NCBI RefSeq assembly: GCF_003144195.1
Contig: NW_020289999.1
Location: 193,544-257,543, forward strand
Direction: 5' to 3'
Length of the DNA: 64,000 nt
Origin: Ceraceosorus guamensis
Taxonomy: Eukaryota; Basidiomycota; Exobasidiomycetes; Ceraceosorales; Ceraceosoraceae
Of this stretch, positions 38,981-50,263 are shown piece after piece. Numbering within the stretch: the first letter of the stretch is position 1; each line of letters starts with the position of its first letter. A model generated the notes under the pieces. It was not told where the DNA came from. It was given only the letters and a program-made list of their open reading frames with translations, and searched no databases. Made by a program: the position numbers and the translations under genes.

Positions 38981-38999
38981 CAGCAGCAGCAGCAGCAGC
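38981..38999. repeat. (CAG)n microsatellite
   Basis: Six CAG units in the region upstream of the kelch gene. Confidence 0.9.
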
Positions 39000-39148
39000 C
39001 ATATATAACGTGTGCAGCATGGCTGCGCGCCGCGTGTAGACGCTCACTCACCAGCACTCACCATGGAGCGCTCATCATAGTCTCTGCTGCATAATAATTG
39101 TACAATTCATCTTGCATGATTAGCAGCAAGCTCACACATCAGCAGCAG

Positions 39149-39165
39149 CATGCATGCATGCATGC
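39149..39165. repeat. (TGCA)n microsatellite
   Basis: Four TGCA units, self-complementary, directly after a short AGC run. Confidence 0.9.
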
Positions 39166-40072
39166 AGCACACGAGCAAGCAGCTGTCGCCAGAGCTCTGT
39201 GGACCAGCTGGCAGCAGCGAAGGCGGTCGTCGTGAGTCGAGCAGTTGAGTCACAGTCATGAGTAGAGTGCTGCTGCTGTCATGTCAGTCACAGCACTGAC
39301 ATTGACGACTGAAACCGACATGCACCGACACTGACGCTCTCAAACTCAAACACACGACTCCACGACTGCGTGCGATGCAGCAGCAGCGTCAGGCGTCTGC
39401 CGCTGACCCAGGGGGAGAGCACGAATCGCCGCAGCCGCGCTGGGCGGTAGACTCCTGTCAGTCTCATGAACTATGAATCAAATTCGCGATCCCTGCTGAC
39501 TCTTCTTGGACTGTGGCTACGATGGAGCCAAGTATCATGCAAGCGTGCTGCTCCATCCATCAAGCAAGACGCTGAAGAGAGCGTCGCCACGTCCCCGTAA
39601 AGCGCTCGTTCGCGAGGTGCGCCCCGCGAATGGCGTAAAAGTCATGCCGCAAATTTCCGCTTCTCTCTTCCTGGCGCCTCAATTCGCGACGAGCCGAGCT
39701 TCTTTGAGAGTCGAACGAGACAGCGGCTCAAGTTCAGCGACGGACGAAACGAGTCGAGCAAAGCAATCCCCTCAAAAGACCTCTTGAGCAAACGCGACTG
39801 CAATTGACGTGCTGTCCCGCCACGCTCAAAGACACGCTGCCGTCGTCGTCGCTTTCAATGCTTCACAACCAGGCCCGAAGCGCAAAGTGCATGTCGCTCA
39901 AACTTCGTTATGATGGATGTGTTCACGAGAAAACTAAATGATAAGACCGCTCGTACACCACCAAGCGGGACAAGAGACGGTCGCAGTACGCCAGTTGGAG
40001 CGAGATGAGGAGCAAGTAGGCAAAGATTCGCAGGCCTTCCGTAAGCAGATGGCCAGGTCGCGACAAGCCACC

Positions 40073-41987
40073 TCAACGAAGACCTCTGCTTCTAGCCTGA
40101 GTCGCAAAAGGTGCCGTCCTCTCATGAGCTGCGCCACCCAGGGCGCTCTGGCCATTCCTCTTGAGCGCATCCTTGGCCACCTCTTCGCTCGTCTCAAACA
40201 TGGTCCAAAGCTTCAGATTGTCATCGTCTCCAATCGTAGCGAGCGTTTGACCATCTGGAGAGAGCGTAGAGTGTCGAACAGCTTTCGACTCGTGCGGGCT
40301 CTCGATCGTCGTAATGTTGGCCAGCGATGGGTGCGCCCAGACGCTGATGGCGCCACGTCGCTCGTAGCCCGTCACGGTATTCACATCTCCTCCCACCGAG
40401 CAGATCTCGCGGTAGGCCAAGGACCAGTGCAGGCCTACTAGTTGATGTTGCGTCTGGATGGAGTGCAGGCGTGAGCCCGAAGAGGTGTTCCACATGTGTA
40501 TAGCGCGATCAGCCAAGCCTCCTCCAGTTGCCAGCAGGGAATCGTTCCACGGACACCAAGCGAGTGCCTAGTAAGTGGAACAAGGAATCATCAGGTCAGC
40601 CAGTGACTTGCTTCGACACAACACACGGATGCGGGCACTCACTTTCACCGCAGCATTGTGATTCGTCTTGCGCATCTTGGGAGCGTCCATGCGCCTGTCC
40701 CAAACCTGAACAACATTGTCATTGCCACCGCTGGCAAGCAAAGCACCATCACCTCTCCAAGCCAGACCGCATACAGCACCTGAATGGGCATTGTCGAGGT
40801 CTCTAATGAGACTTTCCCTCATTCTCACATCATGATCCCTGAGTAGTCCGCTCGAGTAGCCCGTAGAGAGCGTGCCATCACAAGCCCAGGCGCTAGCCAG
40901 CATATCCGTGTTGTCCGCTCCTCCTTCAGCATGAGGCTTGAGCGTGCGCAAGCGCTGTTGACCATTGACGTCCCAAATTTGCACATGTCCGCTGTCCGTT
41001 CCCACAGCCAGGTGGTTACCTTCAGCATCCCACCTCAAGCTCCTCACCCTAGCATCCGCTCCACCGCCTACTCTCTCGTTCTGCTCGTCCAAGCTGAAAA
41101 GGCTAGTCGCATCTCCAGTGTCTGCATTCCAGACGTACACAACGGAAGAGAGAGTGATAGCCAGCATGTTCCTCGCGCTCCAATGCAAAGTGTTGCCGTA
41201 AAAGTCGTCATCTGCACCTGCCGCATCCAGCGTCTTGATGGGCGTGTGAGCAATTTTGCGTTTGCCACCAGCGGTGAGAGAGGTCGGTAGGGCTTTCGGC
41301 TTCGTCGCTGCGTACCTCGCATGCGTGTCGGGCGCAGAGAGCGAGGGAGGCGCAACCGCGCTGAAGCTCAGGATCCTCTGTCCATTGCCCGTCAAACCCG
41401 AAGCCGCTTCCAATGAGGCCGACTCTGAACCGGCTACATCCGTCGGCAACTGATTAGCTTTGGCGATTGAAGCTGCGTTCTGCTGAGGTCCAGTGGACGA
41501 CGAGCAGGAGCTCTGCAGAGCTTCCCCGCCCGTGTTCTCAAGCAAAGACTCGGCGCTTGTCATGCTTCTAGACAAGTCCCGGTTGGGAATATACCGATCA
41601 CCACGCTGAATTCAGATGCAGCGGTCAATGAGCGTTGTCTGCACTCTATTGCGGTGCGTTTCACAACTGCTGACTCACAGAGCTGCTGAATTGCGATTTC
41701 TTGCCAGTATTCGCCTTGCTAGACTCAGGTTCCCAATCCTTTTGAACGTCAAAGACGGGATGATGAGGCGCTGCTGGAAGTCTATCAGCCGCAGCAGCCG
41801 CAGCAGCAGCAGCAGCAGTCGCGTTGGATTTGGCTTTGCCTGGATAGGAAGCGGCTTTGGGGTGATTCGAAATGTGCGTCTTGTTGATGCGATTGCTGAT
41901 GCTGTTTAGTGGAGATTCATAGGTTGGTGCTCCGCCTGACGACCCGGCTGGGCGCGAGCGTGAAGGTGTGCTCGGTCCAGATATCAT
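40073..41987 (-). CDS. CDC20: APC/C activator Cdc20 (WD40)
   Basis: Exons 41987-41679, 41605-40643 and 40567-40073 give 588 residues. Cdc20 brings substrates such as securin and cyclin B to the anaphase-promoting complex and is the target of the spindle checkpoint. Seen directly: C-box DRYIPNR (residues 106-112), KRKIAHTPIKTLDA before the propeller, then seven WD40 blades including DDDFYGNTLHWSARNMLAI, HLAVGTDSGHVQIWDVNGQ, VCGLAWRGDGALLASGGND and LAWCPWNDSLLATGGG. AWCPW and the QRLRTL blade are Cdc20-type; Cdh1 has AWSPH there. The C-terminus ends GLR, a conservative form of the Ile-Arg tail that docks on the APC/C. Residues 58-67 are ten Ala coded by a GCN run. It is divergent from PRP38. 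Confidence 0.93.
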
Positions 41988-42780
41988 GTGATCCTGCTTG
42001 CTTATTGAGCGCTAGCTCTATGTGTTCAGCGCCGGCTTAAGCTTGAATGAGTTGTCTGAGATCCGGCCACGAATTGCAAGCTCTGCCGTTGCAGTGCGAA
42101 ATGGCCGTACGGGTACGAGCGCCTTTTGCGGGGCTGTACGCCTGGCTTGTGGGATGAAGCGTTGCGGAAGAAAGTCAGTTCAGGAATCGCGGCGAGCTCA
42201 ATGATGGCGGAATCAGTCGGCTTGTAGCAAAGCGCTTGATGAACGGGAGATGGAATGGTGGACGCGAATCGTGAATGTGGTGTGGAGCATGACCTTCTTC
42301 AAATCGTGAATGTGAATGCTGAGTGTACATCAAGTCGCCAGAGTACATGCTCGGTGACCCAAGACTCAAATAATCTTGAATGCCGCTGCGCGCTCGATTA
42401 AGGTGTTGCATCGCGCGGTGTTGGATGTTGAAGTCATGCTGCGTCCTGTGCCGCCGGCCCGCGAGTCACGTGAATTCGTCGCACGAGAGCGAGAAGAGCG
42501 TCTGTATCACGTGATTACTGACCAGTTTTGAGTCTGATAAGTCGTCAGTGTGAGTCAAGAGTCACATGACAGTCATAAGTTGAGTCACGGGTCGTGATTA
42601 TCGGTAGTCAAGAGTCTTGAGTGAGTGAGTGGAGCTTAGTCCACAGAGAAGCGCACCGAGGCATCTTCAAGGATTCGTGATTAACGGGGCCTGGCTCTTC
42701 TTGATTCCCAGTAATGGCTCCCCTCCCACGCTCCATGTGCCACCCTCTCTGTGGCGATTGCCTGGCGGTCACATCGCATC
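41988..42780. promoter_or_regulatory. Divergent promoter interval, CDC20 / PRP38
   Basis: Between the two start codons lie clusters of GTGAATC/GATTCACG words (near 42,265-42,315) and GTCACGTGA/CACATGA-like words (42,470-42,600). CACGTGA at about 42,470 resembles an E-box for a bHLH factor; that is inference from the motif alone. Confidence 0.65.
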
Positions 42781-43883
42781 ATGGCGAATCGAACAGCCAA
42801 AGGTGCGCTGCACGTACGAGGTACGAATCCGCAGCACCTGATCGAAAAGGTGGTGCGAAGCAGGATCTACGATTCCATCTACTGGAAGGAACACTGTTTT
42901 GCTCTCACCGCCGAGTCGTTGATCCCGCTAGCAGCAGATCTCAAATATGTCGGGGGAACATATGGTGGAGCGATCAAGCCTAGCGAGTACCTCTGCCTCG
43001 TCTGCAAATTGCTTCAACTTCAACCCGAAAAGGAAATCGTGCTGGAATACCTCAAGGCGGACGATCTAAAGTAAGTCACGCGACACCTGAAGCCTACGTG
43101 CCGAGAGTTGTCTCTCATGACGATTGCAATCTTGCTGATGTCGCTGCGTCCTAGATACTTGAGAGCGGTAGCCGCAATGTATGTGAGGATGGTGTTCAGT
43201 AGCGTGGAAGTGTACGAGCTGCTAGAGCCCATGCTCAACGACTACCACAAGCTTCGATGGAGAGACATGGGTGAGTCGTAGAGTCGAGGCCTCGACTCCA
43301 CATCGCATGGCACTCACTCACGCATCAATCCTTGTCGGTATCAGACGGCTCTTACCGGTTGACGCATATGGATGTGTTCATCGACGAGCTGCTAACTCTA
43401 GACAGGGTGGCAGATCTCATTCTTCCTCGTCTGGCACGTCGGGATGTACTGGAAGAAACGGAAGGCCTAGCGCCTCGCAGAAGCAAGCTGGAAGACGCGC
43501 TGCTCGGCACCAACGCCGAGTACGCCCCAGATCGCGAGGCTTATCCGAGCGGAGATGAGAGCGATGACTCGGTTCGAGAACGGTTAAAGGAGAGAAGGGC
43601 GAAGGAGGCGCGAGCTTCGGATGTGAGGAAGCAGAGACAGGTGGAGCAGATGCAGGTGGACGGAGCGCAAGAAGAGGATAAAGAGGAGCTGTATGCGTCT
43701 CAAGAAGATGATAGCGATGGAGAGAGATATGTCAGCAGAAGCCCGAGTGGGAGCGTCAGCCCCGATCGAGCGCAAGAGCGGGGCGGCGGCGGATACGCGT
43801 CCAGATCACCCAGCAGGACATCATCACCTCAGAGCGATGCTGGGTACGTCAGTCGAAGCCCAAGCCGGTCACCAGACAGGTGA
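42781..43883 (+). CDS. PRP38: Pre-mRNA splicing factor Prp38
   Basis: Exons 42781-43070, 43155-43270 and 43345-43883 give 314 residues. Prp38 is a U4/U6.U5 tri-snRNP or B-complex protein needed for spliceosome activation. Seen directly: GTNPQHLIEKVVRSRIYDS, YWKEHCFALTAESLI, YVGGTYGGAIKPSEYLCL, YLRAVAAMYVRMVFSSVEVY and SYRLTHMDVFIDELLT, which together are the complete PRP38 domain (residues about 10-180). The C-terminal third is charged and holds three SRSPS-type repeats (YVSRSPSGS, YASRSPSRTS, YVSRSPSRSPDR), the arginine/serine tail seen in metazoan PRP38A and many fungi but not in budding yeast. The intron borders fall inside the conserved domain and keep frame. Confidence 0.96.
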
Positions 43884-44129
43884 CACTGTACCATGGCAAT
43901 CAGCTTAGAGCGTCAGCAATGAATCAGTCACAATGCGATCAAAGATCCCGCAGCTACAGGTATTGGAGGTGTACATGGCAAGAGTGTAGGCGAGGACCAG
44001 AGCAGCATCGAGGGGTCCCGTCGAGAGCCCGCCCGATGCTTATCAGAACAAAATACGAAGAGTCGCAGAGAAAGCTCAGCTCGAGACTGGGAAGCAGGCC
44101 AGGAGCAAGAATGCTTTTCATGCACCAGC

Positions 44130-46604
44130 TCAGTCGCGTGCGGCAGGGGTTGGAGAGGGTGCGGAGTAGGTGTTGTCCCTCTCGTCCAGCAAGCCTCTTC
44201 CACCATGCACCGTTCCCTGTTCTTCGACTTGACCCCAAGGCCTAAATCCTTCGTTCCCAGATTTTGCTTCTCCTCTGTTGGTTGGTGCGATAGAGCTGTG
44301 ATTCGTGCGTCCTGCGCCGCTAGCGCTAGCAGCGCCTGACGCACTTTGACCCTGAGCAGGCGGTCGAATACCAAAGAGCGTGTCTTGATCTATTGTCCTT
44401 GCTCGTGATGAGCCTGACGATGCCATGCTGCTTGCTGTCCAGCCAGAGACCGAGTATTGACCGGAGGGATCTCCCGTTGCGCCGCCTGCTTGTCGGCCAC
44501 CCGCAGCGGTTGGTGCTCCGTCCGACTCTTCCGATGAGCTCAAGGAATCGCTGTCACTTTCGTCGTCCTGGAGTGGCCGCAGCAGCAAAAGAGGATGAAG
44601 AGTCAGTTGCGAGCATCAGCGAAGCACAAATGATGCTGGATGAGGTGTTCACTCACATCAGCTGGCAGTAGCAATTTGTCCACACCGTCCGCTCCGTGCG
44701 TCAAAGCGATGCGACTGAGCCCGGTCCCAAGATCAGCAGGCTCGTCTTCTTCGTCTTCCTGCACCTCCCCAAGTCCTCCCTCATCCTCATCGAGAAGTCT
44801 AGCTGCACTGCTGCCCACAGTGGAAGGCGCTTTGGCACTAGCAGCCGATGATGCACTACCAGGGACGTTCGAAGCTGCGCGAGGAGCCGCGGAAGGCGTG
44901 GTAGAAGCTTTGAGAGCGTTTGGCGGAGGGTTCTGGTGGCCCTTCGTCAACGTAGGCGGCGTGGGCAGAGAGCCTCTCCTCTTGCGCTCGCTGTGCGTTG
45001 CTTTGCCTACAGGTCCTTTACGAAGGGGCGTGCCTACGACCGAAGGTCTTGCCCCCCGCTGCTGAGATTTCGGAGCAGCCTGACTGGGCGCAGCATTTGG
45101 CAGCTGCCGAGCCCCTGTAGATGCACTCAGGCTGGGCTTTGCGTTGCGCTCGCGTTCGCGCTTGCCGCTGCCTCCATGATCAGAGGGCGAGTAGCCGCCG
45201 ACAGTGCGCAGCAAGTCGTCGACTACCATCCGCGCAGCTTCCTTGGCAGGCGTTTTGCTGTACCTGCTTTGAGGGACGCTGAATCGCATAGTCACCGGAG
45301 GGCTCATGCCGGGTGGAAGAGCAAGCGAACCCTCATCGTCTTCGTCCGAGTCATCATTCGCTTGCGTCTGCTGGCGCGCCTCTCCTTGGTGACCCTGAGA
45401 GTGAGCATTCTCTTTTCCCATGATCCTGCCTCCAAACGCTTTGCGACTACTCGCCAAGGGAGTCTTGCGCAGATCTGCGATGCCATCCCACCGTCTCACG
45501 CTTTCAGGAGGCACCAAGGCACCACTTTGGTCCTCGGCCATTCCCTTGCGCGCGGATGCCGGGGCGAAGGGATTGCCTCTGCGTGCAGCGCCCCTCGGGG
45601 TCGCCGTGATGCGCGGCAATGCTGTAGTCTTTGCAGGGCTCGCGCTGTTGAGGAGAGCGCGTCGAGCAAGAGGCGTCGCGCCCCCTTTCTTTGGAGTCTT
45701 TCCACCCGCAGCACTTGTCCTTGGCGGGGGAGCCATCTCCGAGCTACTCGCATCAGCTCCACTTGCCAGCTGACGAGCCCTCTCTGCACGGTGATGCTCC
45801 AAAATGCTAGTCGCATTGCTCGTATCGGCTTGCGATGCGCCCAGATTAGACTCGACCTCTTTCTTCAAACGCTCAAAGGGCGATTCTACAGGAGCCCAGG
45901 AAGCGTCGGAAGCGGATTCATCGGCATCAGCTGCCGTTCCACGGACTTTCGTGCCCAGAGGTGAAGAGGCTCTGGCGTGCTTCAAGCTGTGAAAGAAGCC
46001 AGAAGCGTCCAAGTCATCGCTGTCGTCTGCGCCTTCAATCTGATCCAAGGAATCTTCATCGCCCCCGCGAGCTGCTGCCCTGCTGCGACCTCCGGGTGTG
46101 TGGGCAGACTTGCGGTGAGGCCTGCCTGGATCGTCCAAAGTGAGCGTTTGATCAGCTCCCTGCTCATCCCTTCCTCCCGACACATCTCCGCCGACGCCGT
46201 CAACAGCATCTGCATCACCGCCAGATGTGGACAATGAGAGGTTTGCTGATACTTCAAAGAAATGCTTCCAAAACTGGGAACAAGCACGGCACAGCGCTTC
46301 GTCAGACTTGCCATCATCTGCGCTTTTGGAAGGGCCGCGGGCCTGCTTTGCGAGACTCAAGACTCACCCTTGCGCCTTGCCAGGTGCGTGCACTCGCCAC
46401 GCCATATCGCTTGACAGCGGGAAGTATTCTTCCCGTGACGATCTGGTGGGCCTGCGCAAAGTTGGCATCGATTTCTTGAAGAGTGAGAGTGATGGCCTGG
46501 TCCACATGCATGAGCTGCTCTCCTATCGGCAGATCCGATGGGATGTTGTGCGAGCCTGACGCGGTGGACGCGCCAAAGCCCGTCGTTTGTCGACCGCTCG
46601 CCAT
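44130..46604 (-). CDS. ASK1: DASH complex subunit Ask1
   Basis: Exons 46604-46368, 46273-44657 and 44567-44130 give 763 residues. Ask1 is a subunit of the DASH/Dam1 ring that couples kinetochores to microtubules. Seen directly: the conserved N-terminus IPSDLPIGEQLMHVDQAITL, LQEIDANFAQAHQIVTGRIL, then RTWQGAR joined by splicing to FWKHFFEVSANLSLS, exactly the Ask1 signature. The rest is low-complexity with many Ser-Pro and Thr-Pro sites (KTPAKEAARMVVDDLLRT is the one well-ordered segment), which fits regulation by Cdk1 as known in yeast. An acidic patch (EDEGGLGEVQEDEEDEPADL) precedes the last splice junction. At 763 residues it is much longer than the yeast protein (about 290). The frame across intron 1 depends on donor AGG|GTGAGT. 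Confidence 0.92.
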
Positions 46605-47117
46605 CCTGGTCACCAGGGCGCTGAAGCTCAGGTGAGTGTACCACCGAGTGTGATGATGGCGATAGTGGTGTGTATTGTACGAGAATGAGTACGTGTCCGG
46701 AACGCAATTCCAAGGCCGCCTTGAAATTGTTGAGATGAGCAGGTGAGGTGGGAGTGTTGGGTGGAAGTCAAGAGATTGCGCGCGTCGAGCGCGCGACGCG
46801 TCCTTTCTCGGCAGCGCGTGAGCAGAGCATCCCCCACATCGACACGTGGCCCGAGTCCCGTTGACCCGCTGGTCCAGCTAGCTCTCGACCAGCGCGCGCG
46901 CTTGTCTCAGCAGGTTTAGCGACAACTTCAGACTCGGCTGCCATCATTTCTGCACTCATCGTCAATGACGTCGTATCAATCACAAAGGCAAGACTGTAGC
47001 ATCGCCCTGTCGCAGCAGCTGATCAAGCCGTCATATTCCGCGGGAATCACGAAAGCAGTCATGCCATTGAACATCATGAGCATCAAGAGAGCTTTTTGGA
47101 GAAGCGCGCCTTACTTC
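46605..47117. other. Intergenic: ASK1 promoter and surface-protein 3' flank
   Basis: No gene seen. CACGTG at about 46,840 lies in this interval. Confidence 0.6.
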
Positions 47118-48875
47118 TCATCGTAGCTCAAGCCTGCGAGCTGTGTTCGCCCATGTGACGGTGATGATAGCCATGCAAGCGATCAAGAGGGCTCCAGTGA
47201 GGATGTGCGTGAAAGCGCTAGACATTCGTCGTTGCAGGACGACGTGGGTCGCCCAGACCAGATTTCTCTTGCGTATGCGTGGCCCCTCATTCCCAATCCT
47301 GGACTCTTGCCTGCCAAACAAGGGAGCCGTCTTGATAAGCAGGATATGCTCTGCACGCCGCATCAACTCTTGCTGTCGTCGATCTAAAACATCGACGTCG
47401 CGCGAAGCGTACGCGATCTCGCGCTTTGGAGGCGGCGAGCCTCCACTTCCTTTCTCCACAGTCACATCGCCAGAATACTCGTCCTTCTTGTCCTCTGGCT
47501 TCTTATCGTCGGGCTTCTTCTCCTCCTTACTCTCTTCCGCTTTTTTCTCTTCGGGCTTCTTCTCTTCAGCCTTTGACTGCTCCTCTTTCCTCTCCTCCGG
47601 CTTGTTCTCTTCCGGCTTCTTGTCTTCAACTTTCGCCGGCTCGTCTTCTTTAGGCTTGTCTTCCTCGGGCTTTTGGTCCCCACTCTCGGAGGTGCTAGCG
47701 GAGTCGGACTGCTTCAAACCATCAGACTTATCTGCCGTGCTGCTTTGCTGGTTGCCTTGTTCAGCCAGGGCGGATGTGGTCTTTCCGTCTGACTTGCCCC
47801 ATGCCGCGCTGCGATCAGAAGCTGGCTCCTCGGCCTTCGTCGCAGCGCCAGCCGAAGAGTTCATAAAGTCTTCCATTTGCTTCTCTTTATCGCTGCTTTT
47901 GTTGACAGCTGCGCCCGAGAACGGGGTGGTTTGGTCCGCAACCAGAGGCGTATTCCAAGAGCTTGTGCTAGCCGCGCCGTTGCTCGTGGATAGTCCGAAG
48001 AGCGCTCTCAGATCACAGCCAGCCTGACCGTCGCCGATCGAGTGGTCACCTGCGTTTGCGGTACCAGGGTGGTTTCCCTTGGCCATCTTGCAGAGCTGTT
48101 TGATTACCGCCTTGGCGATTGCATTGGCTGTAGGTGTCGTTGGCGACTGTGTCGTGCTGGCCTGAGACGGGTACGGGTCAATGGGCAGAGCGGATGAAGT
48201 GATGCCACCGTTTGGAAGACCCCCCAGGGTCCTGGAAGAGTCATAGCCTGTATCGCTCGCGCCGGACATCGGTAGAGCAGATGCAAGCGTCGGGACGCCG
48301 TAGACCGCAGTCTGGGTGTTTGGAGCAGTGGAAAATGCGGGAAAAGTGGCACTGTAGGGATCGGAGGTTGTGCTTCCTAGACCAAGTTGAGTGCTGGCGA
48401 GGGATGCGGACGTCCTGGAGCTACTGATGCCTGTTCCGTTTGCAGGTGTGTTCACTACAATGATCGTCGGCGTTTGTTGAGGCGGCAATCCTGACACCGG
48501 GTCATCGTATGCACCATTCGCATTCGACGTGGAAGCCAGGCCGGACTGACCGACCAGCGGACTGGCGACGGGAACTGCAGAGCTGCCTCCATTGCTGGGC
48601 AAGGTACCGTAATCAGTCGGTGCGACAAGTTGAGCTAATTCTGCTTGCTGCGACTTTGCACCATCGGTGTCCTTCGCCAATGACTTGTCAGTGTGCTTCC
48701 TCTGATCGCCTTGCGGATTTCCGTCGACCATTTGTTGGAGCGGTGATGGATTCGCACTGTCGGAGACTTGTGCCGGAGCTACGTTGCCATCGCCATTCTG
48801 AGGCAGTGGCTCGGCATAGGCCTGCACAAGCAAGATCGCCAAAGCGATGTGAATAGCTCGTCTTCGTAGCTGCAT
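47118..48875 (-). CDS. Mucin-like surface protein with signal peptide, PEEKK repeats and C-terminal membrane segment
   Basis: A single exon codes for 585 residues; no named family was recognised. Seen directly: an N-terminal signal peptide (IHIALAILLVQAYAEPLPQ, residues about 8-26); about 230 residues rich in Ser, Thr, Pro, Gly and Ala, suited to O-glycosylation; a short Cys pair region (LCKMAKG ... QAGCDLRALFG); a 75-residue Lys/Glu/Pro block of repeats around KPEEK (about 395-470); several dibasic sites (KREIAY, DRRQQ, RKRNLV) that could be Kex2 sites; and a final hydrophobic segment HILTGALLIACMAIITVTWA followed by only eight residues. It would be a type I membrane or cell-surface protein. 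The near-terminal hydrophobic segment could also serve as a GPI signal, although the tail with Arg argues against that. Confidence 0.75.
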   Translation of the reverse strand: MQLRRRAIHIALAILLVQAYAEPLPQNGDGNVAPAQVSDSANPSPLQQMVDGNPQGDQRKHTDKSLAKDTDGAKSQQAELAQLVAPTDYGTLPSNGGSSAVPVASPLVGQSGLASTSNANGAYDDPVSGLPPQQTPTIIVVNTPANGTGISSSRTSASLASTQLGLGSTTSDPYSATFPAFSTAPNTQTAVYGVPTLASALPMSGASDTGYDSSRTLGGLPNGGITSSALPIDPYPSQASTTQSPTTPTANAIAKAVIKQLCKMAKGNHPGTANAGDHSIGDGQAGCDLRALFGLSTSNGAASTSSWNTPLVADQTTPFSGAAVNKSSDKEKQMEDFMNSSAGAATKAEEPASDRSAAWGKSDGKTTSALAEQGNQQSSTADKSDGLKQSDSASTSESGDQKPEEDKPKEDEPAKVEDKKPEENKPEERKEEQSKAEEKKPEEKKAEESKEEKKPDDKKPEDKKDEYSGDVTVEKGSGGSPPPKREIAYASRDVDVLDRRQQELMRRAEHILLIKTAPLFGRQESRIGNEGPRIRKRNLVWATHVVLQRRMSSAFTHILTGALLIACMAIITVTWANTARRLELR

Positions 48876-50263
48876 TTTGTTTTTGTGGTATGGCGACTAC
48901 TTCGTCTGATAGTAAAGGGGGGTTTGCCGCTGACGACGTTGGTCGGAGCAGACGCGGTGCCAGCCGCTTATTAGAGTCTTGGCGCGAGTGCTCGAGCTAT
49001 GACCAAGCAAAGCTCTGCAGTGATTATTGTGTCAAGTCTAAGGGAGAGGTTGAGCTTCCGTTGGTGCGTGTTATGAGGCCGACCAGCGTCCACGATAGCA
49101 CGTTGATGGCGAGAATGAGAGGAGAGGGGCGACCACAGATCGGTGGGATGAGCACTGCTGAAAGAAGAGTGCGTCAACGTGACCAACGCCGTATCAGCCT
49201 CGTCTTTATACCCCCAAGCCATAGGACACACTGCGAAGGGCCCTCGCTCTATACAGCAATGGTATGGCGCAAACACCGCTTTCGGCAGGACCGTGGTGCA
49301 CCAGGCGCAGCCCCGGCGCCAGATGTGTTCTGATGGTACCGCACCGGTCCTCAATCCTGCGCGCTCGCCCATAGAGTGGACACCTGTGAGGCTACGCAGA
49401 AAGGTGGGTCAGCGAATAAGATAGGGTGCACGCCAGCTCCGGCATAGCGGGAAACAGGCTGAGCTAGGGAATGCCGACAAGGTGCGCGTCTGAGCCGAGC
49501 GTCAACGTGAGTCGTGGCTGCTCGATAGAGATGACTGGCGCTGCTATGTGGACTGGTGGGGTGAGCCAGGTCAGCCTCTGGACGCCAATGCGGCCGGAAC
49601 GCCAATCAGGCGTTACGGCGCTAATGAATTGGGTGAAAGCCAATGTATACCCTGCCACGCACTGCCGTCATGGCACCGGTATTCATGACGTGGCTCCGTA
49701 GCCCAAGTGCCTGTAGCTTTCCACTGCCAGTCAAATCTTGAGTGACCGCAACGGTGAGCGTCGATATCGCCGGAATCATCTTGATGTCCAGAAAACTCAT
49801 CCTCAGTGTCGCCTTCTCCTCTTGGCCACAGAGGTGACCAAATCGACAGATCACCATCACCCTAGCTGCTCGCCACCGAGTGCCTGCGGAAGACTCTTGC
49901 ATTTACCAGCCATGATCGTCAGACACGTTCAGGTAGACTCGTGTATAAGTGTTGGGCCATGGCCTAGTAAATCTGTCGACCCGTTACAGACAAGGCATTC
50001 CGGAGCGAAATGACGGTAGCACCGCAAAGACTCATGGCCGTGGCGGGGCAACGTACACGGTGTTCGGGGCTGCTCTGCAACCCACACTGACATCCCCACC
50101 CAAAGAAGCTCTGGCTCTGGATCGCCTTCCCTGCCCTGCCGCTTTACTCACGGAAAGTCACAGCCGCTCGCCCGTCTCACGATCACCCAGCACTCCTTGT
50201 ACTATTACAATGCCATTTCTTGCAGGTAGCAGATGGCGGGGTGGCGACCGATGGGGAGAAGGT
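48876..50263. other. Gene-free stretch: surface-protein promoter and RPC40 3' flank
   Basis: Several overlapping minus-strand frames of 64-133 codons lie here (for example 49621-49902 and 48971-49372). None shows a domain, and I could not link them into one gene by plausible splice sites. A small multi-exon gene is possible but not supported. Confidence 0.5.

Larger units (their letters stand above)
38182..40072. other. 1.9-kb gene-free stretch upstream of the kelch gene
   Basis: No coding region is supported. It holds a CAG array (38981-38999), a TGCA array (39149-39165) and many CAGTCA/GACTGA words near 39,240-39,360. It should contain the kelch-gene promoter and the 3' flank of CDC20. Confidence 0.65.

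Noticed and set aside
47143-48027. 294-codon plus-strand frame opposite the surface protein
   Set aside because: Its Ser/Phe/Leu repeats are the reverse complement of the KPEEK coding repeats; the minus strand has the signal peptide and membrane segment.
49464-49902. Two minus-strand frames (64 and 93 codons) that could be exons of a small gene
   Set aside because: I could not find splice sites that join them in frame to something recognisable, and their composition is not distinctive.
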